The notes under the pieces: model-generated
Told to the model about the DNA's origin: nothing
The model's input: only the letters and a program-made list of their open reading frames with translations
Database searches by the model: none
NCBI RefSeq assembly: GCF_003201935.1
Contig: NZ_QJJL01000002.1
Coordinates: 248,001 to 312,000, forward strand
Origin: Loktanella sp. PT4BL
Lineage (GTDB): Bacteria; Pseudomonadota; Alphaproteobacteria; Rhodobacterales; Rhodobacteraceae
Length of the DNA stretch: 64,000 nt
Direction of reading: 5' to 3'
Shown here: positions 32,643 through 40,809 of the stretch, piece by piece
How the letters are laid out: each line of letters begins with the position of its first letter
Position numbering within the stretch: the first letter of the stretch is position 1
Position numbers and translations under genes: made by a program

Positions 32643-33267
32643 ACGCGGGTATCATCATGGCAATCTGCGCGAAGCGCTGATCGACGGCTGTCTGACGCTG
32701 ATCGAAAAGCGCGGCCCGACGGGGTTTACCCTGTCCGAGGCCGCGCGCGAGGCCGGTGTGACCCCTGCCGCCGTCTACCGCCATTTTGAGGGCCGCGAGG
32801 ATCTGATCGCGGCGGCAGCGCTGCAAGGCTACGAGATGTTCGGCGATCTGATGGAATACGCCTATGGCGATGGCCAGCCTTCGGCACTCAAAGCTTTCGA
32901 AGCCACAGGACGGGCCTATCTGGCCTTTGCGCGCAAATATCCCGGCCACTACATCGCGATGTTCGAGAGCGGCATCTCGACAAACCGCTCATCCGAACTG
33001 CATGCCGTCGCCGCCCGCGCGATGGGCGTTCTGGAAAAAGCGGCAGAACAATTGTCAGAACATATTCCGGCCGAAAAGCGCCCGCCGCCCCAGATGTTCA
33101 GCGCCCATATCTGGGCCCTGTCACATGGCGTGGTCGAGCTTTTTGCGCGTGCCAGCCCCGGCACCAAGAGCCCCTTTCCCCCCGAAGACCTGCTTGAAAC
33201 GGGCATCGGCATCTACCTGCGCGGGCTCGGCCTGATCGCACCCGACAGTGAGGACCCAAATGGCTGA
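32635..33267 (+). CDS. TetR/AcrR-family regulator with WHG-type C-terminal domain
   Basis: Repressor-type protein of 210 residues. N-terminal helix-turn-helix: [44 protein letters not shown]. The C-terminal ligand domain has the [14 protein letters not shown] segment of the WHG subgroup. It is embedded between ppk2 and the PagL-like gene, overlapping both by eight bases, so it is co-translated with them and may regulate the cluster itself. Ligand unknown. Confidence 0.92.
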   Translation: MAKRGYHHGNLREALIDGCLTLIEKRGPTGFTLSEAAREAGVTPAAVYRHFEGREDLIAAAALQGYEMFGDLMEYAYGDGQPSALKAFEATGRAYLAFARKYPGHYIAMFESGISTNRSSELHAVAARAMGVLEKAAEQLSEHIPAEKRPPPQMFSAHIWALSHGVVELFARASPGTKSPFPPEDLLETGIGIYLRGLGLIAPDSEDPNG

Positions 33268-33778
33268 TAGTACGTTTGCCTGGATTTTTATCATCGTAAG
33301 CGCAACCGATACCTACCTGAACGACTGCCAGACCGATTGCTTTCAGCAAAGCGAGGCACGCGCCCGCATCCATGTGCAATATGGCGATACGTACTTTCAG
33401 GAAGAGGTGATCGGCGACGAGGTCTTCGTCAGCTACGATCTTCCCAAGCGCATTGGCGCGGTCCAACCGACGGTGGGTGCCAGCCTCACCAGTGACAATG
33501 ATCTGTGGTTCGGTGCCGGTGCCAAATGGTCCAGCGAACGCATCAGCGACAGCCCGATCTATATCGAGGCCTCCGTGATGCCCGGAATATACCTGCAAAG
33601 TGACGGCCCCGACCTTGGCTTTCCGCTCCAGTGGCGCGGATCGGTTGGCGCTGGTGTCAAATTCGGTGACGTCGGCAGTCTCTCGGTCTTTCTAGACCAC
33701 CGCTCGAACGCCAATCTGTCCGAGGTGAACCCAGGGTTAGAGACCGTGGGGGTCAGACTGACCTATCAGTTCGAATAA
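33260..33778 (+). CDS. PagL-like acyloxyacyl hydrolase (lipid A 3-O-deacylase family)
   Basis: Outer-membrane beta-barrel type protein of 172 residues. C-terminal pattern VGAGVKFGDVGSLSVFLDHRSNANLSEVNPGLETVGVRLTYQF has the PagL His-Ser active site as HRSN and ends in an aromatic residue one before the last, as outer-membrane barrels do. PagL removes the 3-O acyl chain of lipid A. The N-terminus ([18 protein letters not shown]) is a poor signal peptide, so export is uncertain or the start is elsewhere; the GTG at 33248 gives no better leader. The ATG at 33260 overlaps the TetR stop by eight bases (ATGGCTGA). Confidence 0.75.
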   Translation: MADSTFAWIFIIVSATDTYLNDCQTDCFQQSEARARIHVQYGDTYFQEEVIGDEVFVSYDLPKRIGAVQPTVGASLTSDNDLWFGAGAKWSSERISDSPIYIEASVMPGIYLQSDGPDLGFPLQWRGSVGAGVKFGDVGSLSVFLDHRSNANLSEVNPGLETVGVRLTYQFE

Positions 33779-34294
33779 CGATGATGAACGCATACGCATG
33801 CGCGACGGTCATTACGACGGCTGCTTGAGGCCAGTTCGGCAGATAATGCATTCAGCTCGAACGGTGGCAATGCGCAGGAAGGGGGCTTTGAAGAGGCGCG
33901 ATTTGGGCCACCATTCGGTCACTTCGGCCCTTAGCAGCATTTCCTATGCCTTCAACGCTGCACCGCAGCTTCCTGAAAGCAGACCAGATGTTAGTTTTGC
34001 AACATTTCTGAGGGTTCGATTCCTGCTCAATGGGACGACGGTCCGGTTCGCTACCCTGTCTTGAAGCCATGACCCAGACTCGACGCAACAACCTGGTTGG
34101 CAAATCAGTCTTTGTGGATCAGGCGAGAAAGAGTTCTTGGTCGAAAAAGCCCGCACTTGCACTGTTTGTCTATGGAGTTACACTTTCGACATACTCAGTT
34201 CCCGCCACACGCGTTTCTTCGTCCAAGTCACTGGGCAGGAAAATCTGGTTCTGGCGGTCAACGACGAGTGCCCTAAAAGCACAGGAGAGTGGAT
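33779..34294. other. Gene-free stretch of about 515 bases
   Basis: No frame here has convincing family sequence, composition or ribosome site; the longest ones are shadows. A stretch around 34012-34024 resembles a tRNA T-loop (GGTTCGATTCC), but no stems form around it. It marks the change from tightly overlapping genes to the looser accessory part of the window. Confidence 0.5.
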
Positions 34295-35053
34295 ATGCGG
34301 CGAGTCATTCAGAGCCTCACTTTTTTCTTTTGTTTCTTCATGCCGATAAACTTCGCATATGCCCAGACGACCATTGAAGTCGAAGTCTCATATCGGGAGC
34401 GCATCGCGCTTCCCCCTCTTGCTGAGCTTCATTTAGAATTGTTTGATGTTTCACGCGCTGATGCAGCAGGGAAAACGCTTGCATCGCAGCGATACCGGAT
34501 GACTGGCGTACCTATGCAAGTGATGCTGCACTATGATGCGGACCTAATTGACCCGCAGGGCGTGTATTCCTTGGCAGCATCAATCTGGTCTGGCGATGTC
34601 CAGATTTTCCGGAGCACTGAAAGATATGATCCTTTGTCGGCTTCCCAGGACGCACCGTTGGAAATGATCCTCTTCGCGGTTGATGAAGCTGAAGCAGCCT
34701 CTCCTACCCGGCAGCGTATCTCAGGGGTTGAATGGGCGGTCACCGAAGTTGCAGGTGAACCGTGGTCGAACGAAGACCCTGCAACCCTTATCATTGACGA
34801 TGAAATGAACTTTGCTCTTTTCGGTGGCTGCAATCGTTTCGTGGGGCGATTACTGCGACTTGATCGCGAGATTTCATTTCCGGCAAATTTTGCAGGAACG
34901 ATGATGGCTTGCCCCGACGCGGTTGAGACGCTTGAAAGAAGTGTCTTGGAGGCTTTACCGCGCGTGGCCAGCTATGTGCGATACCGGACAGGGCTCGTGT
35001 TTATGGATGCAGGTGGCACCGCCATAATGCACTTCACGCAGCGGCCGGAGTAG
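34295..35053 (+). CDS. Exported YbaY-type plus META (HslJ-like) domain protein
   Basis: Protein of about 252 residues. A signal peptide (MRRVIQSLTFFFCFFMPINF, cleavage near AYAQ) is followed by a YbaY-like domain: EVSYRERIALPPLAELHLELFDVSRAD, MQVMLHYDADLIDPQGVYSLAASIW. After a linker comes a META/HslJ domain (SGVEWAVTEVAGEPW, FALFGGCNRFVGRLL, NFAGTMMACPDAVETLERSVLEALP, with the conserved GGCN and MACP cysteine motifs). These two domains occur together in envelope proteins of unknown role; META proteins are linked to novobiocin or heat resistance in E. coli. AGGAGA lies six bases before the ATG at 34295. Confidence 0.85.
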   Translation: MRRVIQSLTFFFCFFMPINFAYAQTTIEVEVSYRERIALPPLAELHLELFDVSRADAAGKTLASQRYRMTGVPMQVMLHYDADLIDPQGVYSLAASIWSGDVQIFRSTERYDPLSASQDAPLEMILFAVDEAEAASPTRQRISGVEWAVTEVAGEPWSNEDPATLIIDDEMNFALFGGCNRFVGRLLRLDREISFPANFAGTMMACPDAVETLERSVLEALPRVASYVRYRTGLVFMDAGGTAIMHFTQRPE

Positions 35054-35090
35054 TTTGCGTTTTTGGCCGGACAATTGCTTTGAAACGCCA

Positions 35091-36761
35091 CTAACGAAGA
35101 TCATTCGAGCATCCGGACTGAAATCCAAGGTCGCAATGCGCTTTCAGCCGTCTGGTATCGCTATCGGTCCATCCCTCTGGGTTTGTCACCTGTATCCACG
35201 GGGCAATGTAGTCCTGCGCGTAATAGGCGTGCCCGTGTCCCGGGGGTGACCCGAACGACAAGGCCATATCAAGCGCAAGCTGAAACTGCGAAACGACGGG
35301 CATAAAGATGAAATGCTCGGACATATCTTCGGCTGGCGGATCGCGCATCCAAGGTGGCGCACGCCAGAGTGAAGCAGGATCGTAGAAGACCACCGGATCA
35401 CTGGAGTACTGCAGGAAGACAATGCGCATCTCCCCCCACCCTGCCACCGCTTCAGATGCATCCGCCGTATGCGATGCATAGCGTATCAATGATCCATCGC
35501 CGATCTTGGGCAAAACCCACGGGCTTCCAGTGGCGCGTTGGTTCTGTACGTAGTTCCAGAAATTTGAGGGGAATGGCGGCCCTGCCCAGAAGGCTCCGTC
35601 GATTGGGTCATCCAGCAAGCGGAACAGGTTCGTTGCATGCATGGACGACCATGCGCCAAGGCTGAGTCCGTGCGCATAGATACGGGGACGTGAGTTCTTC
35701 GGCAGGGTCTTCCAATACCCATGAACCACATCCTGCAAGGCGGTCGCTTGTTCCAGGCCGGTATTGGTTTCAAGAACCAGTGCCAGTGGCGATTGAAGGT
35801 ATGAATACTGTGCTGCAACCGTGGCGATGTCGCCATTATGCATATATTCAACAGGATCGTGCGAGCCGGGGTCCATCCAACCGGTGCCTGTAGGGCTCGC
35901 AATAATCAGAACACTTCGTTCAAAAGCGCCTTGCCGCTTGAGTTCTGCAAGTGCAAGCTCGGCACGCTCCAGAGGTGTTTCGCCGTTCGCCCGGCCGACA
36001 TAAACACGGATCGGGTCAAGCGCTGGTCGCCCTGTAAACGCCGAAATCGCATCTGCGTCCGGTCCGGAGGTGATGAAGTCGCGCCCCGGCGAACCGATCT
36101 CCGACCATTCGATCAGCGAGGCATCGCTACCGGTTTTCCATGCGTCGGTTGGCGCGGGAGGTGCGTCTTCAAACAGGGCTTGTGCTGTCTCATAGCTGAT
36201 ATCAAGTCCTGCAATCACACGATCAAGAATCCCGTCCCGCGTGACCACGACCAAGACAAAAGCAACCACGATCAACCCGACCACATTGGCCCGCCGTGGC
36301 GGCATCACGCGATAGAGCCGTGCGCGCACAAGCCGGAAGAAGGATGCAACGATCCGTCCTATGGCAAAGACCAAGGCGAACGTCAGCGCCGCAAAAGCAA
36401 GAATTCTGACGAGATTCAGCGCATCAGCGGGTGCCATTCCCATTTTATCGCGCAGGTCGTTTTGCCAAGTCAGGCTTGAACTGAGCACCCACAGGAAGAA
36501 AACGACAATCAAAACTGCGGCAAGCAAGGTCACGCCCCGCGCCAGACGCTTCGGCAATCCCGGCATGTCCAAGGCGCGCCACACGAGTGCAATGAATTGC
36601 CCCAATAGATAGCCCAAGGCAGTAACCAGTCCGCCCAAAATGCCCTGCACTTCAGGATTCCGCGGAATGAGCGATGGTGTCAGGGAGGCCGCAAAAAACA
36701 AAACGCCGATCAAGAAACACGGAATTGAAAAGGGGCCGATCGCCCGCGCAACGAGGTTCAT
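35091..36761 (-). CDS. Membrane-anchored alpha/beta hydrolase (Abhydrolase_9 type)
   Basis: Protein of 556 residues. The N-terminal 190 residues contain four to five hydrophobic segments (IPCFLIGVLFFAASLTPSLI, LGGLVTALGYLLGQFIALVW, TLLAAVLIVVFFLWVLS, ILAFAALTFALVFAIG, VVGLIVVAFVLVVV). The C-terminal half is a large alpha/beta hydrolase with the nucleophile in IYAHGLSLGAWSSMHA and conserved GTGWMDPGSHDPVEYMHNGDIA. This matches a family of two-domain membrane hydrolases often associated with mycobacterial and rhizobial envelopes; substrates are unknown. Start MNLVARAIGPFSIP with no better alternative. Confidence 0.85.
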   Translation of the reverse strand: MNLVARAIGPFSIPCFLIGVLFFAASLTPSLIPRNPEVQGILGGLVTALGYLLGQFIALVWRALDMPGLPKRLARGVTLLAAVLIVVFFLWVLSSSLTWQNDLRDKMGMAPADALNLVRILAFAALTFALVFAIGRIVASFFRLVRARLYRVMPPRRANVVGLIVVAFVLVVVTRDGILDRVIAGLDISYETAQALFEDAPPAPTDAWKTGSDASLIEWSEIGSPGRDFITSGPDADAISAFTGRPALDPIRVYVGRANGETPLERAELALAELKRQGAFERSVLIIASPTGTGWMDPGSHDPVEYMHNGDIATVAAQYSYLQSPLALVLETNTGLEQATALQDVVHGYWKTLPKNSRPRIYAHGLSLGAWSSMHATNLFRLLDDPIDGAFWAGPPFPSNFWNYVQNQRATGSPWVLPKIGDGSLIRYASHTADASEAVAGWGEMRIVFLQYSSDPVVFYDPASLWRAPPWMRDPPAEDMSEHFIFMPVVSQFQLALDMALSFGSPPGHGHAYYAQDYIAPWIQVTNPEGWTDSDTRRLKAHCDLGFQSGCSNDLR

Positions 36762-36897
36762 AGTGACGATCTCCCCATAGATATGCCAGCGTTACGGGAA
36801 TATTGGCCTACTGTACTGCAAATGAACATCTTTAACGACACCAGTATGCGCACAGACCACGTATCATTCCTCCAATCCCGCGGTCCCTGAGAGGTAA

Positions 36898-37062
36898 CTT
36901 GGCGTAAACAACCCGTCAGGCCTGGGCGAAGCGGGCAACGATGTATCGCTTCACATTGGTGCCGCGTTGTTTGATTGGCGCGCTGCTAAAGGTTCAGAGC
37001 TGGTTGCGGTTGGTACTTATCCTTGGGTGCAATACACTCCGAAATCGTCCATCTCCGCGTGA
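36898..37062 (+). pseudogene. Possible remnant of a protein gene (55 codons, no start)
   Basis: An open stretch bounded by stops has protein-like composition (NNPSGLGEAGNDVSLHIGAA, then FDWRAAKGSELVAVGTYPWV) and ends at TGA 37060-37062, but contains no usable start near its beginning. It could be the C-terminal remnant of a deleted gene lying between the convergent ends and starts of its neighbours. I cannot name a parent family, and chance cannot be excluded. Confidence 0.3.
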
Positions 37063-37065
37063 TCG

Positions 37066-38580
37066 TCAAAGTTGGCTTTCAATCGGCAAGAGGCCCGCGA
37101 CGGTCGCTATCAATGTTTGCCAAAAGCTTGCCAAAGGCTCACGTGTGAAGACCTCTTGCTGTCGTGTTCCGTCATACCGCCAGATCGCGGCGCCGTTTGA
37201 ATCTGTCTCATAGCGAAAGGCATAGTCCTTGGCGATCTCGTCAACCCGTTCACGGATACTCAAGGCCAGATCAGGGCTGTCGATCACCATTCCGACCTCG
37301 GCATTCTGGCGGATAGATCTGGGATCAAAGTTCGGCGACCCGACAAAAAGATACCGGTCATCCACGATCACAAGCTTGGTGTGCATGGTAAGCGGCGCAT
37401 CGGCAGAGCCGGTCAGAATTGCAGCATCGGCGCGGGCCTCGATAAATTCAACGCCTGCCGCCGACAACCTGTCACGGTACCGCGCATATGCGCCGTGAAC
37501 ATAGGCATGATTGGTTGAGGCAAGCGAATTCGTCGCAATACGCACACGAACCCCACGCGTCACAAGGTCTTCAAAAAACAACGCGCCGTATTCCTCGGGT
37601 ACGAAATAGGGTGTCATCACAAGAACATCGTGCTGCGCCAGATTGATGGTTTGCAAGAGGGCGTTGCCAACCGCAAAGGGACCAACCCCGGGAGGTGCGC
37701 GCAGTTTGTCCGGATCATCGACGACAACGCGCGCCCTGCCTTCAAAAAGTGGCACGCGTCCCGCCCTTAGATCCGCAAGATAGCCAGATGCGATTGCGCG
37801 TTGGTAGATCTTGGCTTCGTCCGTGTCTGCCCTTTCCCTAAAGGCCTGCAGAGCTTGCGCCGCTGGGAAATCGTTTGACGATGCGAACGACGACAGCGAC
37901 ACAGACCACGGATCGTTCCAATAGAGATCAAAGGCGGAAGAGAGTTCGTGCACGGGTTCCCCTGCCACGAAAAGATCAAAATCCGCGAATTCGTGATCTA
38001 TGCCAATCTGGAAATATTCGTCCGCGTAGTTCCGGCCGCCAATAATCGCGAATGACCCGTCAGTGATAAATGCCTTGTTGTGCATCCGCCGGTTCACGCG
38101 TCCGAAATCCAGCAGAAAGTTCACTGCTAAAACGCTGTTCCGCGACAAGGGATTGAAGACGCGGATTTCAACATTGGGATGCGCGTCAAGCGTTGCGATC
38201 TGCTCGTCTCTGGCGCTGGTAAAGACATCATCATAAAGCAGCCGAATACGCACGCCACGCTCTGCTGCCTCATAGAGTTTAAGCCAGACCAATGTGCCTG
38301 CGATGTCAGGCTTGATCAGGAAAGTCTTGATATCTATCGAGCGTTCGGCAGTTTCTATCATGCCAAGCCGCGCGCCAAGTGCGTCGTTTCCATCGGCCAG
38401 CGGCGCAAGAATGACATCCTCCTCACCACCACCCGTCAATCGCGTGGCTGTGAGGGCCGCACGCGTGCCTTCGGGCGAGATTGCGCTAGAAACTTCGCGC
38501 TGCACATCAAACGGCACATAGGTGCATGCGATCAGTTGTAGCGCCATTGCCGCATAGAGGAATGAGCGCAACGACTTCAA
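37066..38580 (-). CDS. Phospholipase D-family lipoprotein (cardiolipin synthase-like)
   Basis: Exported protein of 504 residues with two HKD motifs: RMHNKAFITDGSFAIIGGRN and TMHTKLVIVDDRYLFVGSPN, each with His, Lys and Asp in the right order. Such enzymes cut or exchange phosphodiester bonds in phospholipids. The TTG start at 38580 gives MKSLRSFLYAAMALQLIAC, a lipoprotein signal with lipobox LIAC; a longer frame exists but lacks signal features. The TTG overlaps the stop of the upstream membrane protein gene as TTGA, so both are probably coupled. The C-terminal segment PLASFWQTLIATVAGLLPIESQL is typical of the family. Confidence 0.87.
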   Translation of the reverse strand: MKSLRSFLYAAMALQLIACTYVPFDVQREVSSAISPEGTRAALTATRLTGGGEEDVILAPLADGNDALGARLGMIETAERSIDIKTFLIKPDIAGTLVWLKLYEAAERGVRIRLLYDDVFTSARDEQIATLDAHPNVEIRVFNPLSRNSVLAVNFLLDFGRVNRRMHNKAFITDGSFAIIGGRNYADEYFQIGIDHEFADFDLFVAGEPVHELSSAFDLYWNDPWSVSLSSFASSNDFPAAQALQAFRERADTDEAKIYQRAIASGYLADLRAGRVPLFEGRARVVVDDPDKLRAPPGVGPFAVGNALLQTINLAQHDVLVMTPYFVPEEYGALFFEDLVTRGVRVRIATNSLASTNHAYVHGAYARYRDRLSAAGVEFIEARADAAILTGSADAPLTMHTKLVIVDDRYLFVGSPNFDPRSIRQNAEVGMVIDSPDLALSIRERVDEIAKDYAFRYETDSNGAAIWRYDGTRQQEVFTREPLASFWQTLIATVAGLLPIESQL

Positions 38581-39083
38581 TGGATTGCCAATTTCAGAAC
38601 AGCGAGAGCCAAGCCCGCCGACCCTGCAAAGACGCCACCCAGAACCGCTGGCATGACGCGTCCGTCGATGACCCAGCCAACCCGCAATCCAAGGATCATC
38701 AGCAGCGCCACGCAAAGGCCTTGTGACAGGAAGACAGCAGTCTGCACACTCAGCCACCCCACAGAAGCCGCAAGAAAGAACAACGTAGGCACATTCGCTA
38801 CCGCCAGCGTGGGACTGCTATGATGCCAAGCTGCATGCCACGCAATTCGCGTTACGCGCTCTTTGGTTTGAAGCGCATGTGCCATCAGTTCGGCAAAGGC
38901 TTTTGCCAGCGTGATTGCCAGAACAGACCCAAAAAGGACGACTGCTGTCTTTATCGGCGTATCTGGATGATCACCGGCCGCCAACAGGATACTCAGAACC
39001 ATGATCGCGCCGTAGATGAGGCCGAATGCCGCTTTGTCCAATCGCTGCAATCCTGATCCTTGTTGTGAAGTATCTACAGTCAT
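38577..39083 (-). CDS. Small integral membrane protein, unknown function
   Basis: Protein of about 168 residues with four to five hydrophobic segments (AAFGLIYGAIMVLSILLAAG, TAVVLFGSVLAITLAKAFAEL, VANVPTLFFLAASVGWL, GLCVALLMILGLRVGW, VLGGVFAGSAGLALAVL). The ATG at 39083 has AGGAGG five bases before it; a GTG at 39089 is too close. Coupled to the phospholipase D-type gene by TTGA. I do not recognise a named family; the pairing suggests an envelope-lipid role. Confidence 0.75.
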   Translation of the reverse strand: MTVDTSQQGSGLQRLDKAAFGLIYGAIMVLSILLAAGDHPDTPIKTAVVLFGSVLAITLAKAFAELMAHALQTKERVTRIAWHAAWHHSSPTLAVANVPTLFFLAASVGWLSVQTAVFLSQGLCVALLMILGLRVGWVIDGRVMPAVLGGVFAGSAGLALAVLKLAIH

Positions 39084-39465
39084 CTCCACCTCCTCGACAT
39101 AAATCTGCGGCCCTGTCTGGGGACACTCTCCTCCGGCCCGGATGGTGTGCGGCAGAAAGTCTTGTGACGATACGCCACCATGTCTTGCGGCGGAACTGGT
39201 GATCCCTGTTCGGTTTCATCCATGATCGCATCCGGCGGGCGGTTCACGGCGACGTGCCGGCACGACATTTCTGTTGTCGTGGCGCGCGGTGGTAAATGCC
39301 TGCAATGAAGAACATCTGCGTTGGTCGCTTGGGCTGTTCGCGCGATCGCAACGCTGAAACGCCACCAAACGGTGATTGGCCTGATAACTGCGCGCAGGCG
39401 AAATGGGCCCGCGCGCTTTTTGGCAATGTTTAACAAGCTGCCATGACTTTCGGCAACTGGCGCCA
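39084..39465. other. Gap of about 380 bases without a convincing gene
   Basis: One minus-strand frame (up to 128 codons) crosses this gap but its translation is rich in Arg, Pro and Cys with no domain features, and its downstream end is simply the ribosome-site region of the next gene. It should contain the promoter of the membrane protein-phospholipase D pair. Confidence 0.45.
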
Positions 39466-40809
39466 TTACTCCTGCGACATCAAGAATTCGGCGACAGCTT
39501 GGTAGGCCGGCAGCGAGGTCGGGTCGATCAGCCCATTCGGCGCTTGCGGGAAAGAGGACAAACGCACCAGCACCATCTCTGCAGTCGGGTCAACATAGAT
39601 CGTCTGACCGTGCACACCGCGTGCGGCATAGGCACCATGGTCATTATGAAAAACCCACCACTGGCTGGTATAGCTGCCCGCACCAAAAGTCGGGAAGCCT
39701 GTGCCAAACTTGGAGCGGTCGCCACCGGCGCTGATGTTTTGCGCAACTTCAGCAGGGAACAGCCGCTCTCCGTTCAGCTCACCCTCATTCAGCATCAACT
39801 GGCCCAGCCGGCCAAGATCCCGCAGACCTGCGGAAATTCCGCCGCCAGCAAAGGGTACACCCTTGCCGTCGACCAACTGATACGCGTCCTGTTCAACACC
39901 CATCCGGCGCCACAGCCGTTCAGACGCAAGCTCGGTCACGGATTTTCCCGACACGTGGCTGATGATCCAACCCAGCATGTCGGAATTGATTGTCTTGTAG
40001 TGGAACTCATCGCCATGGTTTCCCTCGGGTTCAACCTGCTGCAGGTATTCCCAATATCCATTGGGCCCTTCATAATCTGCTGGCTTGGGCAGCGGGCTAG
40101 CGGCGGCGGAATAGACCCAGATATCAGCATTTGGATCGGAATAGTTCTCGGAATATTTCACGCCTGTGGTCATATCCATGACCTGACGGACCGTGGCCGA
40201 CGCAAAAGCACTGTCTCCAATCTCGGGAATGACGTCGCTGACCAATGCGGTGTCATCAAGCGTGCCTTCGACTACCATGATCTCAGCCAAAAGACCGGTA
40301 AATGACTTGGTCATCGACATGATCGCGTGCTTGCCGTCCTCTTCGAGGCATCCGAAGTAGCGCTCGTAAACGACCTCACCTTTGTGCAGGATCAACATAC
40401 CGTCGGTGTAGTTGGCGTAGAGCGACTCTTCCCAGGTCATTTCGGTGTCGCTGTTCTGCGGCGTGAATGTCAGCGCATCAATCTGCGCGCGCATATCGGC
40501 AAAATCGGATGGCGACGGATAGGTCAGCGGCACAGGCGCGCCAATACCGCGGCTGATTTCCTCAGAGGGCAGGAATTCGCGCAAGTGGCAGACCGACCAG
40601 CGCAGCCTTGGGAAACTGAAGTAGACACTGTCAGGTTGCGTAATCATCTTGTCGTCAGGCGGCGGGAAGCCTTGCATCCAGCCCATCACGTTTGGATCAG
40701 ATTCTTGCGCACTCAGGGGTGTGCTTTGCGCAAATGCACCCGTTGAAGACATTGCGGCCATTGCTACCCCCGCTGCCAATCCAATGAGTTTAGTAGTTGA
40801 AGACAACAT
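39466..40809 (-). CDS. Exported serine hydrolase, beta-lactamase (class C) family
   Basis: Secreted protein of 447 residues with a clear signal peptide (MLSSTTKLIGLAAGVAMAAM, cleavage near AFA). The active-site Ser-x-x-Lys is SMTKS in HAIMSMTKSFTG; the second motif is YSEN or a nearby Tyr, and the third is HGQTIYVDP. Relatives hydrolyse esters or D-amino peptides; beta-lactam hydrolysis is not implied. The ATG at 40809 lies inside the last 20 bases of the outer-membrane protein gene upstream, so the two genes are coupled. Confidence 0.88.
   Translation of the reverse strand: MLSSTTKLIGLAAGVAMAAMSSTGAFAQSTPLSAQESDPNVMGWMQGFPPPDDKMITQPDSVYFSFPRLRWSVCHLREFLPSEEISRGIGAPVPLTYPSPSDFADMRAQIDALTFTPQNSDTEMTWEESLYANYTDGMLILHKGEVVYERYFGCLEEDGKHAIMSMTKSFTGLLAEIMVVEGTLDDTALVSDVIPEIGDSAFASATVRQVMDMTTGVKYSENYSDPNADIWVYSAAASPLPKPADYEGPNGYWEYLQQVEPEGNHGDEFHYKTINSDMLGWIISHVSGKSVTELASERLWRRMGVEQDAYQLVDGKGVPFAGGGISAGLRDLGRLGQLMLNEGELNGERLFPAEVAQNISAGGDRSKFGTGFPTFGAGSYTSQWWVFHNDHGAYAARGVHGQTIYVDPTAEMVLVRLSSFPQAPNGLIDPTSLPAYQAVAEFLMSQE

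Noticed and set aside
34005..34035. A tRNA fragment suggested by GGTTCGATTCC
   Set aside because: The flanking bases do not form a T stem or acceptor stem and no anticodon arm is present.
39080..39466. A 128-codon minus-strand gene between the membrane protein and serine hydrolase genes
   Set aside because: Composition is Arg/Pro/Cys-rich, no ribosome site or domain, and it runs into the ribosome site of the next gene.
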